A DNA stretch of 64,000 bases from Methylobacterium mesophilicum (GCF_022179445.1 NZ_BPQU01000019.1:34401-98400), one strand, 5' to 3'. Positions 36,244-46,080 are shown, counted from the first letter of the stretch. Translations and numbers: made by a program. The notes: generated by a model from the letters alone, not told the origin.

Positions 36244-36851
36244 ACGCCTCCTCGCCCCAGATCGCGAAGCCGTTCCTGTTCGAGACCGACTTCCGCAGCC
36301 CGCGCCCGAGCGCGGCGGCCCAGCGCGCCGCCGAGGCGGCCGCCCGCGCTGAGGTGGAGGCCCATGCCCGCGGCATCCAGGAGGGCTTGGTCCAGGCCGA
36401 GTCCCAGATCCAGGGCCGGCTCGCCGCCGCGCTGAACCACCTGGCCGAGGCCGCCACCGCCCTCCTGGCCCGGGCCGACGCGCACGAGGCCGAGCGCGAG
36501 GCGCAAGCGGTCGAGGTCGCGGTGCTGATCGCCCGGAAGGTCGCCGGCGAGGCGCTCGACGCCGCCCCGCTCGCCAGCATCGGCGAGGCCGCCCGGGCGG
36601 CGCTCCAGCACCTGCGCGGCGTGCCCCACCTGGTGGTGCGCGTGCATGACGGCCTGGTCGAGGAAGCGGAAACCCTGGTGAAGCGGCTCGCCCGCGAACG
36701 CGGCTACGAGGGCCGCCTCGTGGTGCTGGGCGATCCCGACATGCACGCGGGCGACGCCCGCATCGAATGGGCCGACGGCGGCATCGTGCGCGAGCGCGCC
36801 CGCATCGAGGCCGCCGTCGCCGACGCCCTCGGCCTGCCACCGACCCCGTAA
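36240..36851 (+). CDS. fliH: Flagellar assembly protein FliH-like
   Basis: Regulator of the export ATPase FliI. 203 residues, beginning at TTG 36240, which overlaps the fliG stop (TTGA). No alternative ATG fits. Amino end FLFETDFRSPRP, then an alanine/glutamate-rich helix (about 25-100), then the FliH/HrpE-type domain VAVLIARKVAGEALDAAPLA and VVLGDPDMHAGDARIEWADG. Low overall conservation is normal for FliH; the position between fliG and fliN supports it. The rare TTG start suggests weak, coupled translation. Confidence 0.85.
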   Translation: MNASSPQIAKPFLFETDFRSPRPSAAAQRAAEAAARAEVEAHARGIQEGLVQAESQIQGRLAAALNHLAEAATALLARADAHEAEREAQAVEVAVLIARKVAGEALDAAPLASIGEAARAALQHLRGVPHLVVRVHDGLVEEAETLVKRLARERGYEGRLVVLGDPDMHAGDARIEWADGGIVRERARIEAAVADALGLPPTP

Positions 36852-36860
36852 GGAGCCCGG

Positions 36861-37193
36861 ATGTCCGACGATTTCAGCCTGCCCCAGCTCGGCGAGAACG
36901 ACCCCGACTACGCCGCGGGCTCGATCCGCGACACGCCCACGACCCCGAAGACGGCCGCCGACCTGGAGCAGCTGTTCGACGTGCCCGTGATGGTCTCGGC
37001 GGTGCTCGGCTCCTCCCGGATGCCGATCGGCGACCTGCTCCGGCTCGCCCCCGGCGCCGTGCTCGAACTCGACCGGAAGGTCGGCGAGGCGATCGACGTG
37101 TTCGTCAACAACCGGCTCGTCGCCCGCGGCGAGGTCGTCCTCGTCGAGGACCGGCTCGGCGTGACGATGACCGAGATCGTCAAGGGCGAATAG
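36861..37193 (+). CDS. fliN: Flagellar motor switch protein FliN
   Basis: C-ring component. 110 residues. The SpoA domain covers about residues 36-108, with FDVPVMVSAVLGSSRMPIGD, LLRLAPGAVLELDRKVGEAI and VNNRLVARGEVVLVEDRLGV. ATG 36861 follows AAGGAG. It is 9 bases after fliH and 79 bases before flbD. Confidence 0.96.
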   Translation: MSDDFSLPQLGENDPDYAAGSIRDTPTTPKTAADLEQLFDVPVMVSAVLGSSRMPIGDLLRLAPGAVLELDRKVGEAIDVFVNNRLVARGEVVLVEDRLGVTMTEIVKGE

Positions 37194-37272
37194 TTTTTTG
37201 ATCTGCGGCGGAGACCGTCGCCTTGCCGAGGCGGCCCGCGCTCCGCGCCACGATGTTTGAGAGGGACGAACC

Positions 37273-38634
<1,362 letters not shown>

Positions 38635-38667
38635 GCGGCGGATCGCCCGACGGCCATCCCATCCATC

Positions 38668-38789
38668 CCCCTCAGCCTGAGGTGGCGTAGCGACGCGGAG
38701 CCCTCGAAGGAGCCCTCCAGCCGGCCGCGCGATCCCTGGAGCGATCCTTCGAGGCGCCCGCTTCCGCGGCCGCACCGCAGGATGAGGGG
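38668..38789. repeat. Long imperfect inverted repeat after flbD
   Basis: Left arm 38668-38720 and right arm 38736-38789 (about 53 bases each) pair imperfectly. Both arms contain CCCTCA(G/T)CCTG, a GC-rich middle, CCTCGAAGGA and CTCCAG at the loop end. This is the layout of the 'CCTCATCCTGAGGTGC...CTCGAAGG' intergenic palindromes common in Methylobacterium and relatives. It may end the flbD transcript. Confidence 0.75.
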
Positions 38790-38864
38790 CGTTTGTTGGA
38801 TATCCGTCCGCTCCTCGGCACGCCGTCGGCGCGCACGGGAGAAGCGCCCCGAGCCGCGGCCCCG

Positions 38865-39146
38865 TCAGCGCCGGCCGCGGGCCCCCTTGTGCGCCTCGGT
38901 CTGGGCCGCGAAGGCCGCGTCGAGCTTGCGCAGGGATTCGTAGCGGGCGACGTCGCCCTCCACGTCGCGGATCGTCTCCTCGACGAGGTGGCGCTGCAGC
39001 GCGACGCGCGGATCGTCCGGGGGCAGCGCCTCGCGCTCCTGCAGGCGGAGCACGGCCTGGCGCACGACCGTGTAGACCGCCTCGCGCTCCGCCCGGTTCA
39101 TCGAGGGCTGGATCGCCTTCGCGACGAGATCGGAGAAATCCGACAT
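38865..39146 (-). CDS. Small conserved-looking protein of unknown function
   Basis: 93 residues. MSDFSDLVAKAIQPSMNRAE is followed by a mostly helical, charged protein (REAVYTVVRQAVLRLQEREA, ETIRDVEGDVARYESLRKLD) ending in a basic tail GARGRR. There is no membrane segment or signal. Composition and codon use look genuine. It might be a small cytoplasmic regulator. It lies 101 bases upstream of the KpsE-like gene's stop, on the same strand. Confidence 0.55.
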   Translation of the reverse strand: MSDFSDLVAKAIQPSMNRAEREAVYTVVRQAVLRLQEREALPPDDPRVALQRHLVEETIRDVEGDVARYESLRKLDAAFAAQTEAHKGARGRR

Positions 39147-39247
39147 GGACCGTTAGACTTCGCTCATCGATCGGGGGAGGCCCGGGAGGCCGGACCGTCT
39201 CCCTCTACAGACCGCGCGCCGCGGGATCCAGACCCCGCGGTGCCGGC

Positions 39248-40561
39248 TCACATCCGCTGGTCGCGGATGCCGGCGATCAGGAGCGAGGACGAGCTCCAGA
39301 GCACGAAGAAGCAGAAGAAGGCGACGATCAGGGTGTGGCCCCGCTCGGGGTAGAGGCTGTCGGTCGGCAGGACCGGCGGCACGAAGGTCGCCAGGAAGAT
39401 GTGCTGCTTGCTGGCCGAGATGCGGGCCCGGTCGAGCAGCATGTTCGCCGATTCCTCGAGTTTTTCCGCGATGGTCCGCTCGACCAGCAGGCCCTCGTAC
39501 TGGAGCAGCGCCTCGGTCAGGTTGGTGCCGCCGCCCGCGGCCGCGCCGGCATTGGTCAATTCGTCCTGCAGCGTCTTCATCTGCTGCTCGATCGCCGCGA
39601 CGTTGGAGGCCAGCGTCTGGATCGAGCGCGAGCGCTCATCGAGGTTCGAGCCGCGCAGCACCTGCAGGTCGGTCTCGAGCTTGAGCTTCTCCTTGCGCAG
39701 GATCGTGAGCGTGGTCAGTGTCCCCTCGGCGGTCTTGATCGGATCGATCACGCCCCACTGGTTGCGGAAGCTCTGCAGCCCGAGATGCGCCTTGCGCAGG
39801 CGCTCCTGCGCCACCGTCGCATCCGCCTGGGCCTGCTTGACCATGTCGGCCTGGGCGCGCTTCGAGATGTCGTTGATCAGCGCCTCGGCCCGGGTCACCA
39901 CCTCGTGCGCGATGGTCAGGGCGTCCTGGGGGGTGAAGGCCCGCACCGACAGGCGGATCACGCCCGAAATCGAATCGATGTGCGCCTCGACGTGCTTGCG
40001 CCAGTACTTGGTGAGGTCCTCGACCGGATCCTTCGGGTCGAACCGGGCCCAGAAATCCGCCTCGGAGCGGGAGAACATCTTCGAGATGCCGATGCTTTTC
40101 TCCAGCGCCTCGACCAGAGTCTGGCTCTCGATATAGTCGCGGACGATGAAGCTGTCCTGGCTGTTGTGCTTCTGAATCAGGTTCGTGTACTGGCCGAGCG
40201 AGATGTTCTCCATCGGCTCGACGTTGCCGCGCACCGCGAACTGGGCCTCGGCGATGTACTGGTTGGAGGCGAAGCCGAACAGGTACAGGCCGATCACCAG
40301 GGTCGGCAGCAGCACGAACAGGCTGACCCGGCGGATCACCCGCGCGCCGTAGCTCGACGTGTCCTCCCGGCGCTGGCCGAGGCCGGGCAGCCGGGTCCAA
40401 TCGAGGCGCTCGCGTGCCGCGGCCATCAGAGCCCGGGCGCCACGCTTCTCCGGCACCGGACGGATCGTCTCGGCGCCGTGGCGCAGCTCGGTCATCGTCG
40501 ATGGCGCGAACGTCACGAGTTCGCCTTCGCGCGTGTCGTCCTTGACGTCGTCGAAGCTCAT
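39248..40561 (-). CDS. Capsule/polysaccharide export inner-membrane protein, KpsE/Wzz-like
   Basis: 437 residues. Two transmembrane helices, at about 78-98 and 408-430, bracket a long periplasmic coiled-coil region, the topology of polysaccharide co-polymerases (KpsE, RkpR, BexC/CtrB). Visible family parts are QYIAEAQFAVRGN, IVRDYIESQTLVEALEKSIG, DPVEDLTKYWRKHVEAHIDS, RLSVRAFTPQDALTIAHEVV and YPERGHTLIVAFF. The cytoplasmic amino end (75 residues) is longer than usual. No ABC exporter (kpsM/kpsT) lies next to it, so its partner genes are elsewhere. Confidence 0.85.
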   Translation of the reverse strand: MSFDDVKDDTREGELVTFAPSTMTELRHGAETIRPVPEKRGARALMAAARERLDWTRLPGLGQRREDTSSYGARVIRRVSLFVLLPTLVIGLYLFGFASNQYIAEAQFAVRGNVEPMENISLGQYTNLIQKHNSQDSFIVRDYIESQTLVEALEKSIGISKMFSRSEADFWARFDPKDPVEDLTKYWRKHVEAHIDSISGVIRLSVRAFTPQDALTIAHEVVTRAEALINDISKRAQADMVKQAQADATVAQERLRKAHLGLQSFRNQWGVIDPIKTAEGTLTTLTILRKEKLKLETDLQVLRGSNLDERSRSIQTLASNVAAIEQQMKTLQDELTNAGAAAGGGTNLTEALLQYEGLLVERTIAEKLEESANMLLDRARISASKQHIFLATFVPPVLPTDSLYPERGHTLIVAFFCFFVLWSSSSLLIAGIRDQRM

Positions 40562-40752
40562 CCGCTCACTGTTCCTGGGTCTGCGCCGGATCCGCCACCG
40601 CGAAGCCGGCCGGAGGGCGGCCCGTGCGCGGCTCCGGAATCCCGTTCTTTTCGGCCCTTTTTAAGGCACCCGCCCCTCGCCCCGCCACGGCGGGCCGCAC
40701 CGCGGCGACGGGCAAGGTAGCCGGGCCCGGTATCGCACCGTAGAGTCTCCCG

Positions 40753-41202
40753 ATGATGACAGACCCCAGCGTCTCTCCCGGCCGCCCGGCCGCGACGAAG
40801 GCCGCCGAGACCCAGCTCGCCGAGACCCGACTCGCCAAGACCGGACTCGCCAAGACCGGACTCGCCAAGACCAAGCTGACCGAGGTCGTGGTGGTGTGCG
40901 CCAAATGCGCCAAGCGGCAGGGCCTGCGTCCGCGCGCGGTGCGGGCGCTGCTGAAGGGCGCGGCCAAGCAGGCCGCCAAGGACGGGCTGCTCGCCGACCG
41001 GACCAAGCTGTGCATCGTCGAGTCCGGCTGCCTCGGACCCTGTCCCAAGCGGGCGGTGGCGGTGGCCACGGGGGCGAGCCTGGCGGCCGGCCGGGTCGTG
41101 CTGCTCGATCCGGGTTCCAAGCCCGAAGAGGCCCTCGCCGCGGTGCTGCGCCCCGTGCTACCGCAGCGGCGCCCCCCGAATTCGGCCCCAATACGCCCCT
41201 AG
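40753..41202 (+). CDS. Small [2Fe-2S] thioredoxin-like ferredoxin domain protein with amino-terminal pentapeptide repeats
   Basis: 149 residues. A Cys pair in VVVCAKCAKRQG and a second pair in CIVESGCLGPCPKRAV match the small (2Fe-2S) ferredoxin/DUF1636-like proteins. Between the start and the domain lies a run of five five-residue units (AETQL, AETRL, AKTGL, AKTGL, AKTKL), made by 15-base DNA repeats. The repeat part is absent from the family and likely arose by slippage. The ribosome site is weak. Its role could be electron transfer or iron sensing; not determinable. Confidence 0.7.
   Translation: MMTDPSVSPGRPAATKAAETQLAETRLAKTGLAKTGLAKTKLTEVVVVCAKCAKRQGLRPRAVRALLKGAAKQAAKDGLLADRTKLCIVESGCLGPCPKRAVAVATGASLAAGRVVLLDPGSKPEEALAAVLRPVLPQRRPPNSAPIRP
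40804..40878 (+). repeat. Five tandem 15-base units inside a coding frame
   Basis: Five consecutive 15-base units (gccRagaccNRNctS pattern), two of them identical (gccaagaccggactc). The unit length is a multiple of three, so copy changes keep the reading frame. Confidence 0.9.
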
Positions 41203-41303
41203 CGGCGGTGACACCTGCCGAATCACCGCCGGATTCGCGGCCGGCGCAACCTGGAGCCCTCGCCCTTGCCCGCCACTCGGCGCACATCCCGCACGGTCCG
41301 GCC

Positions 41304-42371
41304 GTGAGCGGCGACCGCGCCGCCCCGGCGCGCCGCGTCGGCTTGGCCGTGCTGCGCCGGCTGCCGTTGATCGGCACGCTGATCGGCCTCGGCCTCGCGG
41401 TCTGGCTGGTGGCGACCAACGATCTCTCCGCGGTCGCGGCGGCGTTCGGGCGGATCGGGTTCGTGGGCTTTGCCGGCGTCACCCTGGTCCGGGCGCTCGT
41501 GGTGCTGGTCTGCGGCCTCGCCTGGGCCCGCATCCTCGATGGCCTTTCGCCCGCCCCGGCTTCGGCCTGCCTGATCCTGCGCTTCGTGCGCGAGGGCATC
41601 AACGTTCTGCTGCCGGTGGCCTCGGTGGGCGGCGACGTCCTCGGGGCGCGGCTCCTGACCTTCTGGGGGGTGGCCGGCTCCCTGGCGGCGGCCTCCGTGC
41701 TCGCCGACATGCTGTTCCAAGTGGGTACGCTGGCGCTGTTCGCGGGCCTCGGCGCCGGGCTGCTGAGCCAGGTCGAGGGTCCGGCCGCCGCCGAGCTCGC
41801 GAACTGGACGCTGCGGACCCTCGCGGTGGCGGGGCTGGCGGTCGGGGCGTTCTTCGCGCTCCAGCGCACCGGGATCGTGCGCGTGGTCGAAGACCGGATC
41901 GCGGCCCTGGGCCGTCGCTTCGTGCGCGAGACCGAGGCGCGTCCGGAGCCCGCCCCGCGGATCCAGGGGGCGCTCGACACGGTCTGGGCGGCGGGACGGC
42001 GCGGCCGCCTGGTGCAGTCCTTCGCGCTCCACGCACTCGCCTGGCTGCTGGGTGCCGCCGAGGTCGCGGTGGTGCTGACCTGCATCGGCGTCGATCAGAT
42101 CAGCCTGTCGGAGATCCTGGTGATCGAGGCGCTGAGCCAGGCGATCAAGGCGGCGGCCTTCCTGGTGCCGAGCGGGCTCGGCGTGCAGGAAGGCGGCCTC
42201 GTGCTGGTCTGCGGGCTGTTCGGGATCGATGCCGGGACGGCGATCGCCCTCTCGCTCGCCCGCCGGGTCCCCGATGTCGTGCTCGGCCTGCCGGCGCTCC
42301 TGGTCTGGCAGAACCTCGAGGCGCGGCGCACGGGCGTGCGGCCGGCGACGCCCACCTGCGACCGCCCGTGA
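41304..42371 (+). CDS. HpnL-like / lysylphosphatidylglycerol synthase-like membrane protein
   Basis: 355-residue inner-membrane protein of the UPF0104/LPG synthase transmembrane family, closest to HpnL of hopanoid gene clusters. About eight hydrophobic helices. Family parts: RFVREGINVLLPVASVGGDV, ALSQAIKAAAFLVPSGLGVQ EGG, and LARRVPDVVLGLPALLVWQN. Start at GTG 41304 is a choice; GTG 41208 is also in frame and adds 32 residues of proline-rich sequence. Its stop overlaps the GTG start of fliP (GTGA), so a lipid-type gene is translationally coupled to a flagellar export gene. Confidence 0.82.
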   Translation: MSGDRAAPARRVGLAVLRRLPLIGTLIGLGLAVWLVATNDLSAVAAAFGRIGFVGFAGVTLVRALVVLVCGLAWARILDGLSPAPASACLILRFVREGINVLLPVASVGGDVLGARLLTFWGVAGSLAAASVLADMLFQVGTLALFAGLGAGLLSQVEGPAAAELANWTLRTLAVAGLAVGAFFALQRTGIVRVVEDRIAALGRRFVRETEARPEPAPRIQGALDTVWAAGRRGRLVQSFALHALAWLLGAAEVAVVLTCIGVDQISLSEILVIEALSQAIKAAAFLVPSGLGVQEGGLVLVCGLFGIDAGTAIALSLARRVPDVVLGLPALLVWQNLEARRTGVRPATPTCDRP

Positions 42372-43153
42372 CCCCCATGACCGACACGCCGCATCGCGAC
42401 ACGCACGGCCGCCCGGCCAGCAACCGCCGCGCGCTGCTGGGCCTCGCCGTGCTGGCCGGGACCGGGCTGGCCGCCGGACCGGCCCTGGCGCAGAGCCTCA
42501 GCGTCGATCTCGGCGCCGGCGGCACCACCGAGCGGGCACTCCAGCTCGTCGCGCTGATCACGATCCTGGCGGTGGCGCCCTCCGTGCTGGTGATGGCGAC
42601 CGCGTTCACCCGGATCGTCGTGGTGCTGTCGATCCTGCGCTCGGCGCTCGGCACCCAGACGGCGCCGCCCACCGCGGTGATCGTCAGCCTGGCGCTGTTC
42701 CTCACCGCCTTCGTGATGGCGCCCACCGGCCGCGCGGCCTACAGCGCCGGGATCGAGCCACTGGTCGCCGGGCGGATCACGCAGGCCCAGGCCTTCGAGC
42801 GCGCCTCGGGGCCGTTCAAGACGTTCATGCTGAAGAACGTCCGCGAGAAGGATCTGAAGCTGTTCCTCGACCTCGCCAAGGTGCCGGTGCCGAAGGGGCC
42901 CGAGGATGTCGGCCTCGAGATCGTGACCCCGGCCTTCATGATCTCGGAGCTGCGCCGCGCCTTCGAGATCGGCTTCCTGCTGTTCATCCCGTTCCTGATC
43001 ATCGACCTCGTGGTCGCCTCGGTGCTGATGGCGGTGGGCATGATGATGGTGCCGCCCGCCACCGTCGCCCTGCCGTTCAAGCTGATCTTCTTCGTGCTGG
43101 TCGATGGCTGGACCCTGGTGGCCGGATCGCTGGTCCAGAGCTACGGCGGATAG
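42368..43153 (+). CDS. fliP: Flagellar type III export apparatus protein FliP
   Basis: Core membrane protein of the export gate. 261 residues from GTG 42368 (overlapping the upstream stop) or 258 from ATG 42377. It has the cleaved signal peptide typical of FliP (LGLAVLAGTGLAAGPALA). Family signatures follow: LVMATAFTRIVVVLSILRSA, LGTQTAPPTAVIVSLALFLT, and TPAFMISELRRAFEIGFLLF. It is separated from the fliF-flbD block by about 3.7 kb of non-flagellar genes. fliQ and fliR do not follow. Confidence 0.95.
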   Translation: MTPMTDTPHRDTHGRPASNRRALLGLAVLAGTGLAAGPALAQSLSVDLGAGGTTERALQLVALITILAVAPSVLVMATAFTRIVVVLSILRSALGTQTAPPTAVIVSLALFLTAFVMAPTGRAAYSAGIEPLVAGRITQAQAFERASGPFKTFMLKNVREKDLKLFLDLAKVPVPKGPEDVGLEIVTPAFMISELRRAFEIGFLLFIPFLIIDLVVASVLMAVGMMMVPPATVALPFKLIFFVLVDGWTLVAGSLVQSYGG

Positions 43154-43294
43154 GGCAGCCCCCCGAAAGCTGTTTGCCGGTTCGGCGCAAGCGAGCGCAT
43201 CAGGTCAATGACGTCGAGGCGTCGGGCCGTTGCAGTCAGGCCGGATACCTCGCAAGATTCGTCCAGGCAGACGGATAGACTCTCGAAGGCTGTT

Positions 43295-43309
43295 TTAACC
43301 CGGGTTTAG
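43295..43309 (+). promoter_or_regulatory. CtrA-like box upstream of the TadE-type gene
   Basis: TTAA-CCCGGGT-TTAG with exact 7-base spacing, one mismatch from TTAA-N7-TTAA. It is centred about 30 bases before the ATG at 43332, so it overlaps the probable core promoter. The Caulobacter pilin gene pilA is a known CtrA target. Confidence 0.6.
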
Positions 43310-43331
43310 CAATCTCTTGCTAACAGAGCGC

Positions 43332-43877
43332 ATGTTTCTCATGCGCCGCTACGTTCGCGATCAGAAAGGGGCCGCAGCGGTCGAGTTCGCCCTGGTGGCG
43401 ATGCTGTTCATCCTGGCCCTTCTGTTTATCATGACCGTGGCCACGATCCTGTTTATCAATCAATCCCTGGACTATGCCACGACCCGCGCCGCCCGGCAGA
43501 TCCTGACCGGGTCCGCCCAGACGAATGCCCTCGATCAGGCCGGTTTCAAGACCGCCCTGTGCCGGAACCTGCCGGCCTCTATGACGTGCGGCAACCTCGT
43601 GGTGAACCTGTACCTGGTGCCGACCGGAAGCGGATCGAGCGGCTACTACAGCTACGTGAAATCCGATCTCAGCGGCTTGGCGATCCCGGCGCTGACCCCC
43701 GGGTCCGGCCAGTACAGCCTCGGCACCCGCGGACAGTACCAGTACCTCCTGGTGATCTATCCGATCACGTTCCTGCCTGCCGCCTTCGCGAAGATGCTGG
43801 GCGGCGGCGCGGTGTTCAACGGCGCCCCGGCCTACCTGGCGGTCTCGACGGCGGCGTTCCGCAACGAGCTGTTCTGA
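43332..43877 (+). CDS. TadE-like minor pilin/pseudopilin
   Basis: 181 residues. The amino end RDQKGAAAVEFALVAMLFIL is the classic TadE motif: a basic end, Gly, small residues, Glu at position 5 and a hydrophobic helix. Such proteins are processed and join Flp pili. The rest has a Cys pair (LCRNLP, TCGNLV) and aromatic residues, probably an extracellular domain. ATG 43332 (MFLMRRY) is preceded by AGAG; 43341 is an alternative. Its stop shares one base with the next start. Major pilin and the Tad machinery are not in the window. Confidence 0.85.
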   Translation: MFLMRRYVRDQKGAAAVEFALVAMLFILALLFIMTVATILFINQSLDYATTRAARQILTGSAQTNALDQAGFKTALCRNLPASMTCGNLVVNLYLVPTGSGSSGYYSYVKSDLSGLAIPALTPGSGQYSLGTRGQYQYLLVIYPITFLPAAFAKMLGGGAVFNGAPAYLAVSTAAFRNELF

Positions 43878-44638
43878 TGCGCGGGCGCTCGCCGACGAAC
43901 CGGATGGGCCGCGTCGCGGGATCGCGACCGGCTCGCGGCGGCCCGCAATCGGCGAAGCGCTTCCTGCGCGACAGGCGGGCGGTCTCCGCGATCGAGTTCG
44001 CCCTGATCCTGCCGGTGCTGCTGATCCTGATGCTCGGCGGGACCCAGCTGATCACGTACATCAACGCCAGCCGCAAGGTCGGGCTGCTCGCCCAGTCGAT
44101 CAGCCAGATGATCTCGCAGGCGATGCCGCCCTCGGGCTCGACGGTGGCGACCGTCAACGCCACCGACCTGCATTTCAGCTTCGATTCCGCCCTGGTCCTG
44201 TTCCCGTACCTGATGAAGGACGGGCCGCGGCAGGGCCTGCAATGGTGGCAGGACATCGCCATCACCTACGCCGCCGTCGCGTTCACCCAGACGGCGGCAA
44301 ACTGCACCGGCGGCGACCTGAGCGCCTGCTACACGGCCGCCGTCGCCTGGACGAGTTCGGGGACCACCGGGGGCAACTACCGGCCCTGCGCGGTCCCGCA
44401 GCTTCCCGCCGCCGACACGGCCCCGCCGAACCGGACCACGCTGCCCCGCTCGGTCTTCGGGCCCGGATCGATCGTGGCGGTCGATGTCGTCTTCAACTTC
44501 AAGCCGACGTTCGGCGCGCGGTTCGTCCCCGCCGTGCGGATCGCCCGCTCGATGTACGTGCAGCCGCGCTACGCCACGCTGGTCAATTTCGACGTGGCGG
44601 GCAACGATGGGATCGCCACCAAATGCCCGGGCTTCTGA
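43877..44638 (+). CDS. TadE/TadG-like pilus assembly protein
   Basis: 253 residues. After a basic amino end (FLRDRRAVSAIEFALILPVL) comes the TadE-type helix LILMLGGTQLITYINASRKV. The external part has Cys pairs (NCTGGDLSACYT, RPCAVPQ) and ends VQPRYATLVNFDVAGNDGIA followed by TKCPGF. It begins with ATG overlapping the previous stop (TGATG) and overlaps the following gene by 16 bases, so the three genes form a tight operon. Confidence 0.85.
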   Translation: MRGRSPTNRMGRVAGSRPARGGPQSAKRFLRDRRAVSAIEFALILPVLLILMLGGTQLITYINASRKVGLLAQSISQMISQAMPPSGSTVATVNATDLHFSFDSALVLFPYLMKDGPRQGLQWWQDIAITYAAVAFTQTAANCTGGDLSACYTAAVAWTSSGTTGGNYRPCAVPQLPAADTAPPNRTTLPRSVFGPGSIVAVDVVFNFKPTFGARFVPAVRIARSMYVQPRYATLVNFDVAGNDGIATKCPGF

Positions 44639-46071
44639 ACCGCGTGCAGCGCCGCTTCGTCCGGGCGGCGGGCCTCTCGGGCGCACGCTCCGGCAACGTG
44701 ACGATCCTGTTCGCCCTGAGCCTGCTGCCGATGGTCGGCCTGCTCGGCTACGGGATCGATTACGGCGTCGCGATCACCGACAAGTCCAAGCTCGACGCCG
44801 CCGCGGATGCGGCCGCCATCGCCGCGGTGGCGACCGCCAAGGCCTACATCGCGGCCAACCCCGGCCAAGCGAACGTCACCGCCAACGCCATCGCGGCCGG
44901 CATCGCGCAGGCGTCGAAAGCCTTCACGGTCAACGCCGGCACCGTGCCGTTCGCGCAGGTGCAGCTTCAGACGCCGCAACTCACGCGCAAGAGCCAGACG
45001 CTCGTGTCGACGGTCGTCTACAGCGCCACGGTGAAGAACAATTTCGGACCGATCTTCCGGACCCCGACCACGACCCTCTCCAACACGGTCACGGCCTCGG
45101 CCGACCTCGCGAGCTACCTCGATTTCTACCTGCTGCTGGACGTGTCGGGCTCGATGGGCCTGCCGGCGACCACCGCCGGCATGAGCCAGCTCGCGAGCCA
45201 GAACAACGACATGAATGACGACTACAAGCAAGGCTGCCAATTCGCCTGCCATTATTCGGGCAACAACGGATGGAATCTTGCCGCCGGCAAGATTCAGCTG
45301 CGCTCGGATGCCGTCAACAATGCGGTCTGCTCACTGATCCAGCGAGCTGCCAACCCGTCCGTAACCAACCAGTACCGCGTCGGCCTCTATCCGTTCATCA
45401 ACCAGATGGGCACGCTGGCCGACATCAACAGTTCCATCGCCACGCTGAACGCTGCAGCCCAGTGCTCCCTGGCGTGGCCCTTAGCCCTGACCAAGCTCTT
45501 GGATACCGGCACCACACAACTCTACACGAACAACGACCCGAGCACCGGCACGGGCGCCGGCGGCACGCATTTCGAGGTCGTCCTGCCGCAGATGAAGAAT
45601 ACCATCACCAACGCCGGCGGGTTCGGGGACGGCTCCGGCACCGGTGCGCGCAAGCCATTCGTCTTCTTAATTACGGACGGGATGCAGAACGATCAACATT
45701 ACTCAATCTATAAGAACGGAAAGTATTATTATCCGGGCCAGCCATCGAAGTTCGCAGGCTACGACGATGGCAAATTCGACACTTCCACGCCGGCGCAGAT
45801 CAATCCGTCGCTCTGCAGCGCCCTCAAGTCGGCCGGAGCGACGATATCGATCCTGTATATTCCCTACAACATTATCACGTTCAAGGATTACGGAGGGGTC
45901 GTCGCCGGAGAGAACAAGAAGGTAAACGCTTTCAGCCCATCGCTGGCCACGCCTCTGCAAAGCTGCGCCTCCCCGGGATATTTCTACACGGCCAACAGCC
46001 CGGACGACATCAAGACCTCACTCAACGCGATGTTCGACCAAGCCCTGCAGGTCGCACGGCTGACGCAGTAG
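44623..46071 (+). CDS. TadG-like protein with von Willebrand A domain
   Basis: 482 residues. The TadG amino motif is SGNVTILFALSLLPMVGLLG, then YGIDYGVAITDKSKLDAAAD. A VWA domain begins at about residue 168 with the metal-ion site DVSGSMG (LDFYLLLDVSGSMGLPATTA) and continues to FVFLITDGMQND. Between them lies a large insertion with Cys pairs (QGCQFACHYSG, NAVCSL). VWA-containing TadG proteins are thought to anchor or stabilise Flp pili at the outer membrane. The later part (about 360-450) is AT-richer and lysine/tyrosine-rich compared with the rest, which may mark a recently changed surface domain. Confidence 0.88.
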   Translation: MPGLLNRVQRRFVRAAGLSGARSGNVTILFALSLLPMVGLLGYGIDYGVAITDKSKLDAAADAAAIAAVATAKAYIAANPGQANVTANAIAAGIAQASKAFTVNAGTVPFAQVQLQTPQLTRKSQTLVSTVVYSATVKNNFGPIFRTPTTTLSNTVTASADLASYLDFYLLLDVSGSMGLPATTAGMSQLASQNNDMNDDYKQGCQFACHYSGNNGWNLAAGKIQLRSDAVNNAVCSLIQRAANPSVTNQYRVGLYPFINQMGTLADINSSIATLNAAAQCSLAWPLALTKLLDTGTTQLYTNNDPSTGTGAGGTHFEVVLPQMKNTITNAGGFGDGSGTGARKPFVFLITDGMQNDQHYSIYKNGKYYYPGQPSKFAGYDDGKFDTSTPAQINPSLCSALKSAGATISILYIPYNIITFKDYGGVVAGENKKVNAFSPSLATPLQSCASPGYFYTANSPDDIKTSLNAMFDQALQVARLTQ

Positions 46072-46080
46072 GCGCCCGGC

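Noticed and set aside
33469..36840. A 1123-codon minus-strand open frame opposite fliF and fliG
   Set aside because: Mirror frame of fliF, fliG and fliH with extreme Arg/Gly/Leu bias; the sense genes are certain.
40804..40878. The tandem 15-base units considered as a CRISPR array or iteron
   Set aside because: There are no spacers, the units are contiguous and in frame within a coding sequence, and no cas or replication gene is near.
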